The notes under the pieces: model-generated
The model's input: only the letters and a program-made list of their open reading frames with translations
What the model was told of the DNA's origin: nothing
Database searches by the model: none
Shown here: piece by piece, positions 34,565 through 42,379 of the stretch
Position numbering within the stretch: position 1 is the first letter of the stretch
Layout: each line of letters begins with the position of its first letter
Origin: JAJEAO01 sp963667635
GTDB lineage: Bacteria; Acidobacteriota; Vicinamibacteria; Marinacidobacterales; Marinacidobacteraceae
Direction: 5' to 3'
DNA: 64,000 nucleotides
Assembly (NCBI GenBank): GCA_965232015.1
Contig: OZ246946.1
Span: forward strand, 1,674,001-1,738,000
Translations under genes and position numbers: made by a program

Positions 34565-35313
34565 GACAGCTCCATCCGGCGACGCATCCGGTAGCTGTTC
34601 CCCCGGATGTTCACGATATGGCAGTGGTGCAGCAGCCGGTCCAGCAGCGCCGCCGCCATCACCTCGTCGCGGAGGATCTCTCCCCAGTTCTCGAACCCCT
34701 GGTTCGACGTCAGCACCGTCGAGACCCGCTCGTAACGTCGGTTGACCAGCTGGAAGAACAGGATCGCCCCGTTCCGCGTCACCGGCAGGTAACCGATCTC
34801 GTCCACCACCAGAAGCGACGGGTAGGTCAGCGTCTTGAGGCGCTGGTTCAGCCGACCCGCCGCCTCCGCCTCCTCCAGCGAGGCGATCAGGTCCGTCAGC
34901 GTCCCGTAATACACCCGCCGACCGTTCTCCGCCGCCGTGATCGCCAGGCTGATCGCCAGGTGCGTCTTCCCCACTCCCGGCGGCCCCAGGAACACCACGT
35001 TCTCCTTCCGCTCCACGAACCCCAGCTCATGCAGCGACGCGATCTGCTCCCGCTTGATCGAGGGCTGGAAGCTGAAGTCGAAATCCGCCAACGTCTTGAT
35101 CGCCGGCAGCCGACTCGAACGCATCGCCGTTTGCAGCCGCCGGCTGTTCCGAAGCGCGATCTGCGCGCGCAGCAGCCGCTCGATCGCCTCCGAGGCGGTC
35201 GTGCCTCCTCCGTCCACTCCGGACAGCACCTCGTCCAGCGCCTCCAGAGCTCCCGGCATCTTCAGGTCGGCCAGCTGAGCCGCAATCCGTTCCCGGCGTG
35301 ACAGTGTCTTCAT
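34495..35313 (-). CDS. istB: IS21-family transposition helper ATPase IstB
   Basis: A 272-residue IstB. Start MKTLSRRERIAAQLADLKMP at 35313 overlaps the istA stop by four bases. The AAA+ core has Walker A FLGPPGVGKTHLAISL (about 103-115), Walker B SLLVVDEIGYLPV (about 165-177) and the sensor TSNQGFENWGE; the C terminus has HHCHIVNIRGNSYRMR. It selects the DNA target and activates the IstA transposase. The last 20 residues (TGAHAREAGQSAAGG) appear to be appended from the duplicated region and are not typical of the family. Confidence 0.93.
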   Translation of the reverse strand: MKTLSRRERIAAQLADLKMPGALEALDEVLSGVDGGGTTASEAIERLLRAQIALRNSRRLQTAMRSSRLPAIKTLADFDFSFQPSIKREQIASLHELGFVERKENVVFLGPPGVGKTHLAISLAITAAENGRRVYYGTLTDLIASLEEAEAAGRLNQRLKTLTYPSLLVVDEIGYLPVTRNGAILFFQLVNRRYERVSTVLTSNQGFENWGEILRDEVMAAALLDRLLHHCHIVNIRGNSYRMRRRMELSKTIHPTGAHAREAGQSAAGGPR

Positions 35314-36356
35314 CCGATCTCCTCCGCGATCTGCGCATACGTCGCCAGCGGACGACGCTCGACATCCACCTGAAGCGGTGAGCTTCCTCGCCGACCTCGC
35401 CGCCGATCCCGGGGACCGGGCCGCGGCGTCACCGGCCGATACGGCCACCGCGCCAGCGGCCCCAGGTGTCCGCGCTCCTCCTCGAACCGATCCGCGGGCC
35501 GCTCCTTCAGCGTCCCGTGAACCCGCACGTTCGCTTCCCGCGTGAGCCATTCCTCCGCCCGCGCGTTCAGGTCCTCGTCAGAGACGAAGTCCCGACCGTA
35601 GAAGAAGCTCTCCCGGATGTACCGGATCGGCCGCTCGACCTTCCCCTTCGTCCTCGCCCGATACGGACGACACGCTCGGATCCGGAAGCCCCAGTGGTTG
35701 CTGAACCGCAGGAACTCCCGGTTCTCCACCACCCGGCCCCCGGTGCGCCGCCCGTCCGACGTGATCACCGCCTTCATCTGATCGAACAGCAGTTCCGACG
35801 GCACGCCGCCGAACGCGCGGAACGCCGCCTCCAGCCCCCGCATCACCACCGGCATCGTCTGCCGCTCGTAATACCGAAGCCACATCAGCCGCGAGTAGCC
35901 CAGAACCACGACGAGCGCATACCGCCTCCCCCACGGCAGCCGGAAGTTCGCGAAGTCCACCTGCCCCTGATGCCCCGGCGGCGTCTCGAACCGACGCGCC
36001 GGCTCCGGAGCCGGACCCCGCCGGATCCCCCGGACATACCGCTTGACCTGGTTGTAGCTCCCCTCGTAGCCCGCAGCCTGAACCTCACGGAACAGCCGCG
36101 CCGCCGTCAGCTTCGGATGGCTCGCCAGCCGAGCCCCGATGATCCCCTTGTAGCGGTCCAGCTTCGACGGCGCCCGCGCCCGCGCCCGCGGCCCATACCT
36201 CACCGCCTCGTCGTCCAGATCCCGGTTCAGCTGCCCGGTCGCGATCCACCGATGGACCGTGCTTCGGCTCACGCCTACCTGACGAGCGATCGCCGCCTTC
36301 GTCAGTCCCTGCTCGAGGTAATGCCGTAGTAGCACCCGCTGCTCTCTCCCGATCAT
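35310..36356 (-). CDS. istA: IS21-family transposase IstA
   Basis: A 348-residue IstA. The N-terminal helix-turn-helix AAIARQVGVSRSTVHRWIAT lies at about residues 21-40, and the DDE catalytic core starts at about 120: GHQGQVDFANFRLPWG with the first Asp, LLFDQMKAVI with the second, and ARTKGKVERPIRYIRESFFY with the Glu. The start at 36356 follows a GGAGGG sequence and gives the standard N terminus. It overlaps istB by four bases as usual for the family. Slightly shorter than many IstA proteins (about 400-500) but with all catalytic residues. Confidence 0.92.
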   Translation of the reverse strand: MIGREQRVLLRHYLEQGLTKAAIARQVGVSRSTVHRWIATGQLNRDLDDEAVRYGPRARARAPSKLDRYKGIIGARLASHPKLTAARLFREVQAAGYEGSYNQVKRYVRGIRRGPAPEPARRFETPPGHQGQVDFANFRLPWGRRYALVVVLGYSRLMWLRYYERQTMPVVMRGLEAAFRAFGGVPSELLFDQMKAVITSDGRRTGGRVVENREFLRFSNHWGFRIRACRPYRARTKGKVERPIRYIRESFFYGRDFVSDEDLNARAEEWLTREANVRVHGTLKERPADRFEEERGHLGPLARWPYRPVTPRPGPRDRRRGRRGSSPLQVDVERRPLATYAQIAEEIG

Positions 36357-36514
36357 CGCGCCTCCCTCTCCGAGTGGAGACGCGTGTGTAACCCGAGGCC
36401 ACCTCGACCTCACCAGCCCCCGGATCAGGCCCACGATCCCGAGCCCGATGTGTCTCATTTTCGATGGCCACATCTGTCCTATTTTCGACGGCCAGCAACA
36501 CCCCGAGAGCGCAC

Positions 36515-37838
36515 TCAGGCGGCTCGGAGCGCACCGATCCTCTTGATGTTCACCGCCAGGCACACAAGGTCCCACTCGGCTCGAACCTGCGCCAGCCCCC
36601 GGAAGCTGAATCGGCGAAACCCGAGCACCTCCTTGATCCACCCGTTCGGCGCCTCCGATAGCCACTTCCGTCTCGCATATCGCGCCCGCCCCTCCGGCGT
36701 CGCCAGCCTCTTCACCATCCGAGCCCCCGCCGGCCGCTTCTCCGCGTTCACCGCTCCCTGCTTCTTCCCCTCCCGACCCAGCGCCACAAAGCCCACGATC
36801 CCTCGCGTCTCCAGCTCCGCCAGTTCCTCCTCACCGTTGTATCCCGCATCCGCCAGAACCTCCTCTGGCCTCTCTCCGAAGTCCGCCTCCACCTCGTCCA
36901 GCCGCGCCGTCAGCTCTCCCTGGTCGCTGCCGTTGTCGGTCACCGACGCCCCCACCACGAGCTGGTTCTCGCCATCCACCGCCGTCTGCGCGTTGTAGCA
37001 CTGCTGGTACCCCTCCGTGCTCGTCCTCATGATCCGGCTCTCCGGGTCCGTGAAGTTGCTCTGCGCTCGCGGGTCCGGCTCTCCGTACCCCAGCTTGTAC
37101 GGCCGACCTCCCCGCGCTGGCCGATCCTGACCCGGCTTGCGGTTGCGCGCGTCGTCCCGCTCCCGCGCCGCCGCTTCCAGCCGCGCCTGCGCCGCCCGGA
37201 TCGCCTCCAGGCGCTCCTCCCTCCGGGCCAACTCCGCCGGCAACTCGTCGCCTCGCACCTCCTCACCCAGCCGCTCGTCCTCCTCCGCATCGGCCCGCTC
37301 CGCCGCCGCCAACAGCTCCGCGATCTCCTCCTTACAGCCGCGCCTCCTCCTGGACCATCCGCCCGTAACTCATCGCCTTCCGCTTGCTCGCGTTCGCTCG
37401 CACCTTCGTCCCGTCTATCGACAGCGTCCCGAGCCGAACCAGCCCCATCTCCCGCGCGATCCGGACCACCTCCAGAAACAGGTGCCGAAAGTCCGACAGG
37501 TGCCGCTTCCGGAACGCGCAGATCGTCCGATGCGCCGGGAAGTTCTTCGCCGCCAGCATCCGGAACGCCACATCCTCGTGAAGCCTCTGCGCGATCTTCC
37601 GCGAGGACCGCACCCCGGTCGCATAGCCGTAGATCAGGATCGTCACCATCATCTTCGGCGAGTACGGAGAGTTCCGCCGCCCGTCGCCCGCATACGGCGC
37701 GTAGAACGGCTCCAGGTCGAGATGGTCCACGATGTCGCGGACCTGATGGGCCAGGTGGTCCGCGGGAAGCCAGTCGCTGGGCTTCGCTGGCATCAGCGCC
37801 ATCTGGTCCGGTTCATATGGCCGGAATCGCGTCGCCAT
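36515..37838 (-). pseudogene. IS1182-family transposase, frameshifted
   Basis: The N-terminal part (MATRFRPYEPDQMALMPAKP to MVQEEARL, 37838-37335) and the C-terminal part (AELLAAAERADAEEDERLGE to the stop at 36515) are one transposase of 440 residues split by an extra base at 37334. Without it the reading is CTG AAG GAG GAG; with it CTG TAA. N-terminal helix-turn-helix-like region NSPYSPKMMVTILIYGYATG, first Asp in LSIDGTKVRANAS, second Asp in LADAGYNGEEELAEL and a C-terminal DDE Glu region (YARRKWLSEAPNGWIKEVLG) are all present. There is no slippery sequence, so it is a mutation rather than programmed frameshifting. Confidence 0.88.
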
Positions 37839-37900
37839 CTTCCATCCCCTCCTCGCGCCGCCGTTCTTCACGCCGGACGCACTGCGTCTCATAACAACAC

Positions 37901-37930
37901 ATTATACCAACGACTTAGTTCGTTTCCAGA
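37901..37930 (-). promoter_or_regulatory. Putative sigma-70 promoter of the IS1182 transposase
   Basis: On the minus strand a perfect TATAAT (37901-37906) lies 63 bp before the transposase start. The candidate -35 box (TGGAAA, 17 bp upstream) is weak. This AT-rich patch stands out from the GC-rich surroundings. Confidence 0.5.
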
Positions 37931-38027
37931 ACACCCGCTACAGCCACCGACGACCTCCACCACCACCGCGCCGTCACCCCGCATTACTTTCTGCGGCGCA
38001 GGCTCCTAGCCCCAAGGCGAAGACCTC

Positions 38028-38318
38028 TTACGGGGAATCCCGTCGAATCCAGACGCGCGGGATCGGGCGCCCACACCGCTCCAGTTCCATTCCGCCCTCG
38101 TCCAGGGTCTTGCGGTCCAGGGTGATGTTCCAGGTCGCGCAGACATCGTCGCTGAAGGCGTCCTTCTCCATCAGGCGAAGGCGCACCGAATCCTCCGGAT
38201 ACACGCGGAGCGAACCCGGCGCTCGCATGGAAACCAGAGAGATTCTGCACGCTGTGGGCGCGTGGTCCCACGTCCCCGCAATGGCGTGGCAAGGGCGACG
38301 CGTTTCATCGAGCGCCAA
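38028..38318 (-). CDS. Hypothetical protein beside the IS1182 end
   Basis: A 96-residue frame overlapping the stop of the amidohydrolase gene by 14 bases. The part GSLRVYPEDSVRLRLMEKDA, followed by CATWNITLDRKTLDEGGMEL and ERCGRPIPRVWIRRD, looks like real beta-rich protein. The first 30 residues look less so, and the true start may be internal. It ends 19 bp from the IS1182 terminal repeat. Family not recognised. Confidence 0.45.
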   Translation of the reverse strand: MALDETRRPCHAIAGTWDHAPTACRISLVSMRAPGSLRVYPEDSVRLRLMEKDAFSDDVCATWNITLDRKTLDEGGMELERCGRPIPRVWIRRDSP

Positions 38319-40767
38319 CGAATTCCAGCCTTCCGTCCACGAAGACCCACTGCGGGAGGACGCGGTAGTCGAAGGGATGTCCTTCGAGGATGACGAAGTC
38401 CGCGTCCTTGCCCGGTTCTATGCTGCCGATGCGATCTCCCATTCCGACGAGTTCGGCAGCGTTGAGCGTCGCCATCTTCAGCGCATCCACCTCCGGAACG
38501 CCGTTGCGGAAGGCCCACGCCGCGTTCAGGATCGGCTCGCCACCCAGACGTCCGATCGGTGACGCCCGCCGCGAGGCGCCCGGACCGTAAAACGCCACCG
38601 TCACTCCCGCCCGGTTCAGGATCGCCGGTCCTTCGACGCTCCATCCCTCGCCACCGCCCCGGATGTCCGATGCATAACTGCCGGAGTTGCCGAGGATGAC
38701 ACCCGCGTCCGCCGCGGCGAGCCGGTCGGCCAGTCGGTAGGCCTCTACCCCGCCGGTGATCACGAGCCGAAGCCCGTAGTCCTCGGCTAGATCCAGCGCT
38801 TCCTCGATCTCGGGGATCCGATCTGCGTGGATCATCGCCGGGATCTCGCGCCGCAACAGCGGGAGCAGCGCTTCAAGGCGGGGGTCGTGGTCCCGGGGCT
38901 CCGACGCCTCCGCGTAGTCGCGGGCGGCGTCCAGCGTCTGCCGGATCATGCCGGAGGCCCTTTGGAGCGTCAGCGGCTCCCCTGCCTCGTCCGCCCACTC
39001 GCTAAGCGCCGACCGCGTGAGCGCGAACACGAGGCTCGCCGGTTCGCGGCGCACCATCTTCTCGAAATCGAGCCCCGGCGTCTTCACGACCACGCCGCTG
39101 CCGCCGATCAGGTTGCGCGTCCCCGGGGTCACGTGGATCGCGGTCACGCCGACGTTCGTGTTCACCCGGTAGGACGGAAACCACGGATCCACCGCGTAGA
39201 GCGCATTCATCTCGGGCACGATCGGCGCGGTGATCTCGTCGTTTTGCACCTGCCACTTGAGGTCGCCGATCCAGTCGTTGGGGAAGGCGCGCCCGATCAC
39301 CGTCCCCGGCATCACGACCCGGCCGCCGATGTCCATCGCCGCCATGCCGGCGGGCGGCGCCAGATCCGCCCCCACCTGCGAGAACCGGCCCCCCTCGACG
39401 ACGAGGGTGGCGTTCCGGAGCTCCCCGTGACTCACGGTGAATACGTGGGCTCCGGTGATGGCGAAGTTCTCGTCTTCCGCCGTCACGGTTCCCGACACTG
39501 GTCTGAACGGGCCGACGGCTCGCGGGCCTTCGGGCTGCAACACGCGGTCTCGCTCGTACTCCAGCTCGCCGTCCACGAACACCCGTTCGATCCGGTCGGC
39601 GGTCAGGTCGAGGAAGTGCCCATCGAGGAGCACGAGATCGGCGTCCTTGTCCACTTCGATGCTGCCGATCCGGTCGTCGAGCATCATCGCGCGCGCTCCG
39701 TTGATCGTCATGACTTCGAGCGCCTGCTCGTCGGTGAGGCCGTGGCGGGCGAGGAACGCCCCGTATTCGCGGAAGTCCTTGAAGTGCTGGTTCGACATGT
39801 CCGTCTGGATGGCGGCGTTCACGCCGGCGTCGAGCAGGTCCTTCAGCAGATTTAGCGGCTCGGGATCGCCCCAGTACTGGACGATCATCATCGGCCCGAT
39901 GACCGGGACGATCTGCGTTCCGGCGAGGAGTTCGGTGATCGGGAAGATCTCCTCGGCGTGGGCGAGCGCCAGACGATCGAAGAAGCCGTACTTGCGGGCG
40001 AGGCGCAGCACCATCATCACTTCGCTCGGGTAGTGCGAGTGGGCGTGGACCATGACGTCCCCGCGGATCACGGCCGCGAACGCCTCCATGCGTTCGTCAT
40101 GCTCCGGGGCCGGGCCCTCCCCGGCCGCGTGGGCTTCCTGCTGCCGCAGGTACTCCGAGGCGCGACGGAAATAGTCGTCGGCAGTGGCGTACCAGCCCAT
40201 CACGGTCTGCGGCGTCTCGCCGGGACGCAGGTTGATCAGCGGTCGGACCGCCATCTTCAGATCCACGTAGGGCTTGAGGATCATGTCCTCGCCGGGATCG
40301 CGCTTCGTCTTCAGCGCAACCGCCTGCCCGCTGGAGATGATCCCGCTGCCCGACCGCGTGACGAGCGAGGTCACGCCTCCGGAGAGCGCCACCTGGAGCA
40401 TCGGGTCCGAGAGGTCCAGATGCTCCACCGCTTTCCATTCGGCGGTTACCGGACCGGCGATGCGCGAGCGGGACGAGCGGTCGAGCGCGACGTGCGTGTG
40501 CGAGTCGATGAGCCCCGGGATCACGACGCGGGCATCGACGACGCGGACATCGGTCGGAGCCTCGACCGACGAGCCAACCGCTGCGATCACCCCGTCCCGG
40601 ATCAGGATCTCGCTGCCTTCGAGCGTTCCGCCGGTGACCGTGTGAATCCGCTCGGCGCGGATCAGAATGGGCTCGGACTGCGCGTTCGCCGCGACGCTCC
40701 CGGCGGGCACGAGGGCCGCCGCCAGCGTCAGGGAAAGGCCCGTCCGGGCGATTGTGTCGTGCCGCAT
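38305..40767 (-). CDS. Secreted amidohydrolase with two fused amidohydrolase halves
   Basis: An 820-residue exported protein. The second of two nearby ATGs (40767) is chosen because GAGGAG lies six bases before it, whereas it abuts the first. After the signal peptide (ending ANAQ), residues about 30-420 form an amidohydrolase with the metal-binding VIPGLIDSHTHVALD and a typical C-terminal IGSIEVDKDADLVLLDG. Residues about 430-815 repeat the fold and end IGSIEPGKDADFVILEG. The position of the HxH motif in the second half reads VMPGTVIGRAF, so that half lacks the metal-binding pair. Related proteins hydrolyse peptides or cyclic amides; the substrate is unknown. Confidence 0.88.
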   Translation of the reverse strand: MRHDTIARTGLSLTLAAALVPAGSVAANAQSEPILIRAERIHTVTGGTLEGSEILIRDGVIAAVGSSVEAPTDVRVVDARVVIPGLIDSHTHVALDRSSRSRIAGPVTAEWKAVEHLDLSDPMLQVALSGGVTSLVTRSGSGIISSGQAVALKTKRDPGEDMILKPYVDLKMAVRPLINLRPGETPQTVMGWYATADDYFRRASEYLRQQEAHAAGEGPAPEHDERMEAFAAVIRGDVMVHAHSHYPSEVMMVLRLARKYGFFDRLALAHAEEIFPITELLAGTQIVPVIGPMMIVQYWGDPEPLNLLKDLLDAGVNAAIQTDMSNQHFKDFREYGAFLARHGLTDEQALEVMTINGARAMMLDDRIGSIEVDKDADLVLLDGHFLDLTADRIERVFVDGELEYERDRVLQPEGPRAVGPFRPVSGTVTAEDENFAITGAHVFTVSHGELRNATLVVEGGRFSQVGADLAPPAGMAAMDIGGRVVMPGTVIGRAFPNDWIGDLKWQVQNDEITAPIVPEMNALYAVDPWFPSYRVNTNVGVTAIHVTPGTRNLIGGSGVVVKTPGLDFEKMVRREPASLVFALTRSALSEWADEAGEPLTLQRASGMIRQTLDAARDYAEASEPRDHDPRLEALLPLLRREIPAMIHADRIPEIEEALDLAEDYGLRLVITGGVEAYRLADRLAAADAGVILGNSGSYASDIRGGGEGWSVEGPAILNRAGVTVAFYGPGASRRASPIGRLGGEPILNAAWAFRNGVPEVDALKMATLNAAELVGMGDRIGSIEPGKDADFVILEGHPFDYRVLPQWVFVDGRLEFVGAR

Positions 40768-40838
40768 CGGCATCTCCTCGGCGAAGCTGGGGATCGGGCT
40801 GGAACTGCGGTCGAGTTACGCCGGAGAACCTCGGCTCG

Positions 40839-41267
40839 TCACGAATCTCGCTCGCGCCAGGGATTGATGACCTCGACGCCGCAGTTCCGGAAGTCGCGGA
40901 CGTTCCGCGTCGCGAGCGCGGCGCCGCGGCAGCGGGCAATGGCGGCGATCTGACCGTCCATGCTGCGGATCGGATCGCCCCCGGCCCTCCGGCTCGCCGC
41001 CAAGGTGGCGTAGGACTGCGCCGCGTCGCAGTCGAAGGGGAGGATGCGACCGCAGAAATCGTCCTGGAGCATCCGAGCGATTTGTTCCGCCAATCGTTCC
41101 CGTCTCCGTCCCGGCGGCAGGATCGCGGCGCCGTAGCGCAGCTCGGCCTCGACGATGACCGGGAGGAAGACCTCGGCGCCCGGCTGCGAGGCCAGCCACG
41201 CACGAACCCCAGCGTGCGGCCGCGGCCGCATCAACTCGGAGACGACATTCGTGTCGAGCAGGACCAC
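40839..41267 (-). CDS. PIN-domain toxin (FitB/VapC type)
   Basis: A 142-residue PIN protein starting at GTG 41267 (VVLLDTNVVSELMRPRPHAG), 7 bp after the antitoxin stop. The motif LLDTNVVSE, the central VIVEAELRYGAAILP, the SMDGQIAAIARCRGAALATR segment and the closing NVRDFRNCGVEVINPW are classical FitB-like features. It should act as a ribonuclease held in check by the FitA-like partner. An upstream ATG would extend it across the antitoxin gene in another frame and is not used. Confidence 0.9.
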   Translation of the reverse strand: MVLLDTNVVSELMRPRPHAGVRAWLASQPGAEVFLPVIVEAELRYGAAILPPGRRRERLAEQIARMLQDDFCGRILPFDCDAAQSYATLAASRRAGGDPIRSMDGQIAAIARCRGAALATRNVRDFRNCGVEVINPWRERDS

Positions 41268-41274
41268 GCGCGGG

Positions 41275-41517
41275 TCAGTCGAAGTCCGGCGGTGGCCGCA
41301 TTCGATCCCGGGACGGGAGTTCGAGTTCGACACCCCCGAGAGGTCGGAAACGGGCTCGAATCGCCTCAGCCAGATCCGCGGGAGGCTGCGGCCCGGTCAG
41401 GGCGGTGCGCAGGATGAGGCGAACCTCCTCCTCCATGGACCGGCCATTCTCGGCAGCGCGAACCCGCAGAAGCTGCTTGAGAGAGTCGTCGAGTCTGCGG
41501 ACGGTGAGGCTGGCCAT
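41275..41517 (-). CDS. FitA-like ribbon-helix-helix antitoxin
   Basis: An 80-residue protein: MASLTVRRLDDSLKQLLRVR, then AAENGRSMEEEVRLILRTAL, the FitA-type RHH fold. The C-terminal segment IRARFRPLGGVELELPSRDR is the FitB-binding arm. It is expected to bind an inverted repeat near its own promoter; one lies at 41525-41539. Confidence 0.9.
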   Translation of the reverse strand: MASLTVRRLDDSLKQLLRVRAAENGRSMEEEVRLILRTALTGPQPPADLAEAIRARFRPLGGVELELPSRDRMRPPPDFD

Positions 41518-41524
41518 GGGAGTG

Positions 41525-41539
41525 TCCCCTTCGAGGGGA
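41525..41539. promoter_or_regulatory. Inverted repeat, candidate FitA-type operator
   Basis: TCCCCT, TCG, AGGGGA is a perfect 6-bp inverted repeat 7 bp upstream of the antitoxin start. A minus-strand TATGAT (41548-41553) just beyond it could be the -10 box, so binding would block transcription. Confidence 0.45.
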
Positions 41540-41694
41540 GTGCCATCATCATAGTCTTTGATATCACTGCCTCTTCATTGCGGACAGTCTCCCCGTGGCC
41601 CGGATCCGAGACGCGGGAAGTGGGCGCCGGCCCTCTTGCGTCATGACGCTCGCGCCGGGGCTCGAGAGGCCGATTGCGCGACGTAGAGTTCCCC

Positions 41695-41723
41695 TTGGGG
41701 GTATTACACGCGGGGGCTATATT
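41695..41723 (+). promoter_or_regulatory. Putative sigma-70 promoter of the AbrB-type vapBC pair
   Basis: TTGGGG (41695-41700), a 17-bp spacer and TATATT (41718-41723), placed 8 bp before the antitoxin ATG at 41732. The transcript would be nearly leaderless. The -35 box overlaps a CCCCTTGGGG stem. Confidence 0.5.
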
Positions 41724-41731
41724 TCCTTACC

Positions 41732-41962
41732 ATGAGGATCACGTCCAAGGGGCAAGTCACGATTCCCAAGCAACTCCGGCAGGCCTTCGGGCTGCTGCCA
41801 CACACCGAGGTGAGCTTCGAGGCGGGCGAGGACTGCGTCATCCTCCGCTCGCGGCTGAGCCGACGGGCGCTGATTCGCCGGAAACTGCAGCGCGCGGTCG
41901 GCGCCGGGACGGGACAGCTCACGACCGACGAGATCATGCGGCTCACGCGGGGCGAGGAGTAG
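41732..41962 (+). CDS. AbrB/MazE-type antitoxin
   Basis: A 76-residue SpoVT/AbrB swapped-hairpin protein: MRITSKGQVTIPKQLRQAFG, then EVSFEAGEDCVILRSRLSRR. This is the VapB-type DNA-binding fold, with a C-terminal arm (LTTDEIMRLTRGEE) for toxin binding. It ends one base before the ATG of the PIN toxin gene, so the two are translated together. Confidence 0.93.
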   Translation: MRITSKGQVTIPKQLRQAFGLLPHTEVSFEAGEDCVILRSRLSRRALIRRKLQRAVGAGTGQLTTDEIMRLTRGEE

Positions 41963-42379
41963 ATGTTCCTGGTGGACGCCAATGTCCTCCTGGACATCTC
42001 CACGGGCGATCCGCGGTGGAAGGCGTGGTCCCTCTCGGCGCTGGAGGACGCCCTCGCCAACGGACCGACGCAAGTGAACCCGCTGATCTACGCGGAGGTC
42101 GCGCTCGACTTCGAGGGAGCGACGGCGCTCAACCGGTGGCTGCGTGAGATTGGAATCGAGCGAGTGGTCCTCCCCTATAGCGCGGCATTTCCGGCCTCTC
42201 GGGCCTTCCGCCGCTACCGCCGGGCTGGCGGTGCGAAGCGATCTCCCCTTCCCGATTTCTACATCGGGGCGCACGCGGCTGTGGCCGGGCTGACCCTCAT
42301 CACGCGCGATGTGCGCCGCTACCGTTCGTACTTTCCGTCGGTGCGGCTGATCGCGCCGACCCCGGAAACGCCTCAGTAA
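41963..42379 (+). CDS. PIN-domain toxin (VapC family)
   Basis: A 138-residue PIN toxin following its AbrB-type antitoxin without a gap. MFLVDANVLLDIST supplies the first Asp, LIYAEVALDFEG the Glu, and PLPDFYIGAHAAVAGLTLIT the third acidic residue. The C terminus ends YFPSVRLIAPTPETPQ and overlaps the convergent ligase gene by seven bases. Complete and likely active. Confidence 0.92.
   Translation: MFLVDANVLLDISTGDPRWKAWSLSALEDALANGPTQVNPLIYAEVALDFEGATALNRWLREIGIERVVLPYSAAFPASRAFRRYRRAGGAKRSPLPDFYIGAHAAVAGLTLITRDVRRYRSYFPSVRLIAPTPETPQ

Larger units (their letters stand above)
33715..36500 (-). mobile_element. IS21-family insertion sequence (2786 bp) with 7-bp target duplication
   Basis: The element starts TGTCAATGGCCATCGAAAAT at 33715 and ends at 36500; the reverse complement of its right end reads TGTTGCTGGCCGTCGAAAAT. 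Both ends carry a second copy of the GGCCATxGAAAATGxGACAC block about 20-30 bases inward, as expected for IS21. It is flanked by CCCCGAG at 33708-33714 and 36501-36507, a direct duplication of the target. It encodes istA and istB on the minus strand. The left 800 bp contain an internal duplication (see the separate repeat). Confidence 0.93.
33537..38009 (-). mobile_element. IS1182-family element interrupted by an IS21 element
   Basis: Terminal inverted repeats CTAGGAGCCTGCGCC at 33537-33551 and GGCGCAGGCTCCTAG at 37995-38009 bound the region. The outermost CTAG may be the target site. The IS1182 parts are 33537-33714 and 36508-38009 (about 1.68 kb together, normal for the family), with the IS21 element at 33715-36500 between. 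The transposase gene has a one-base insertion and is not functional as read. Confidence 0.8.
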
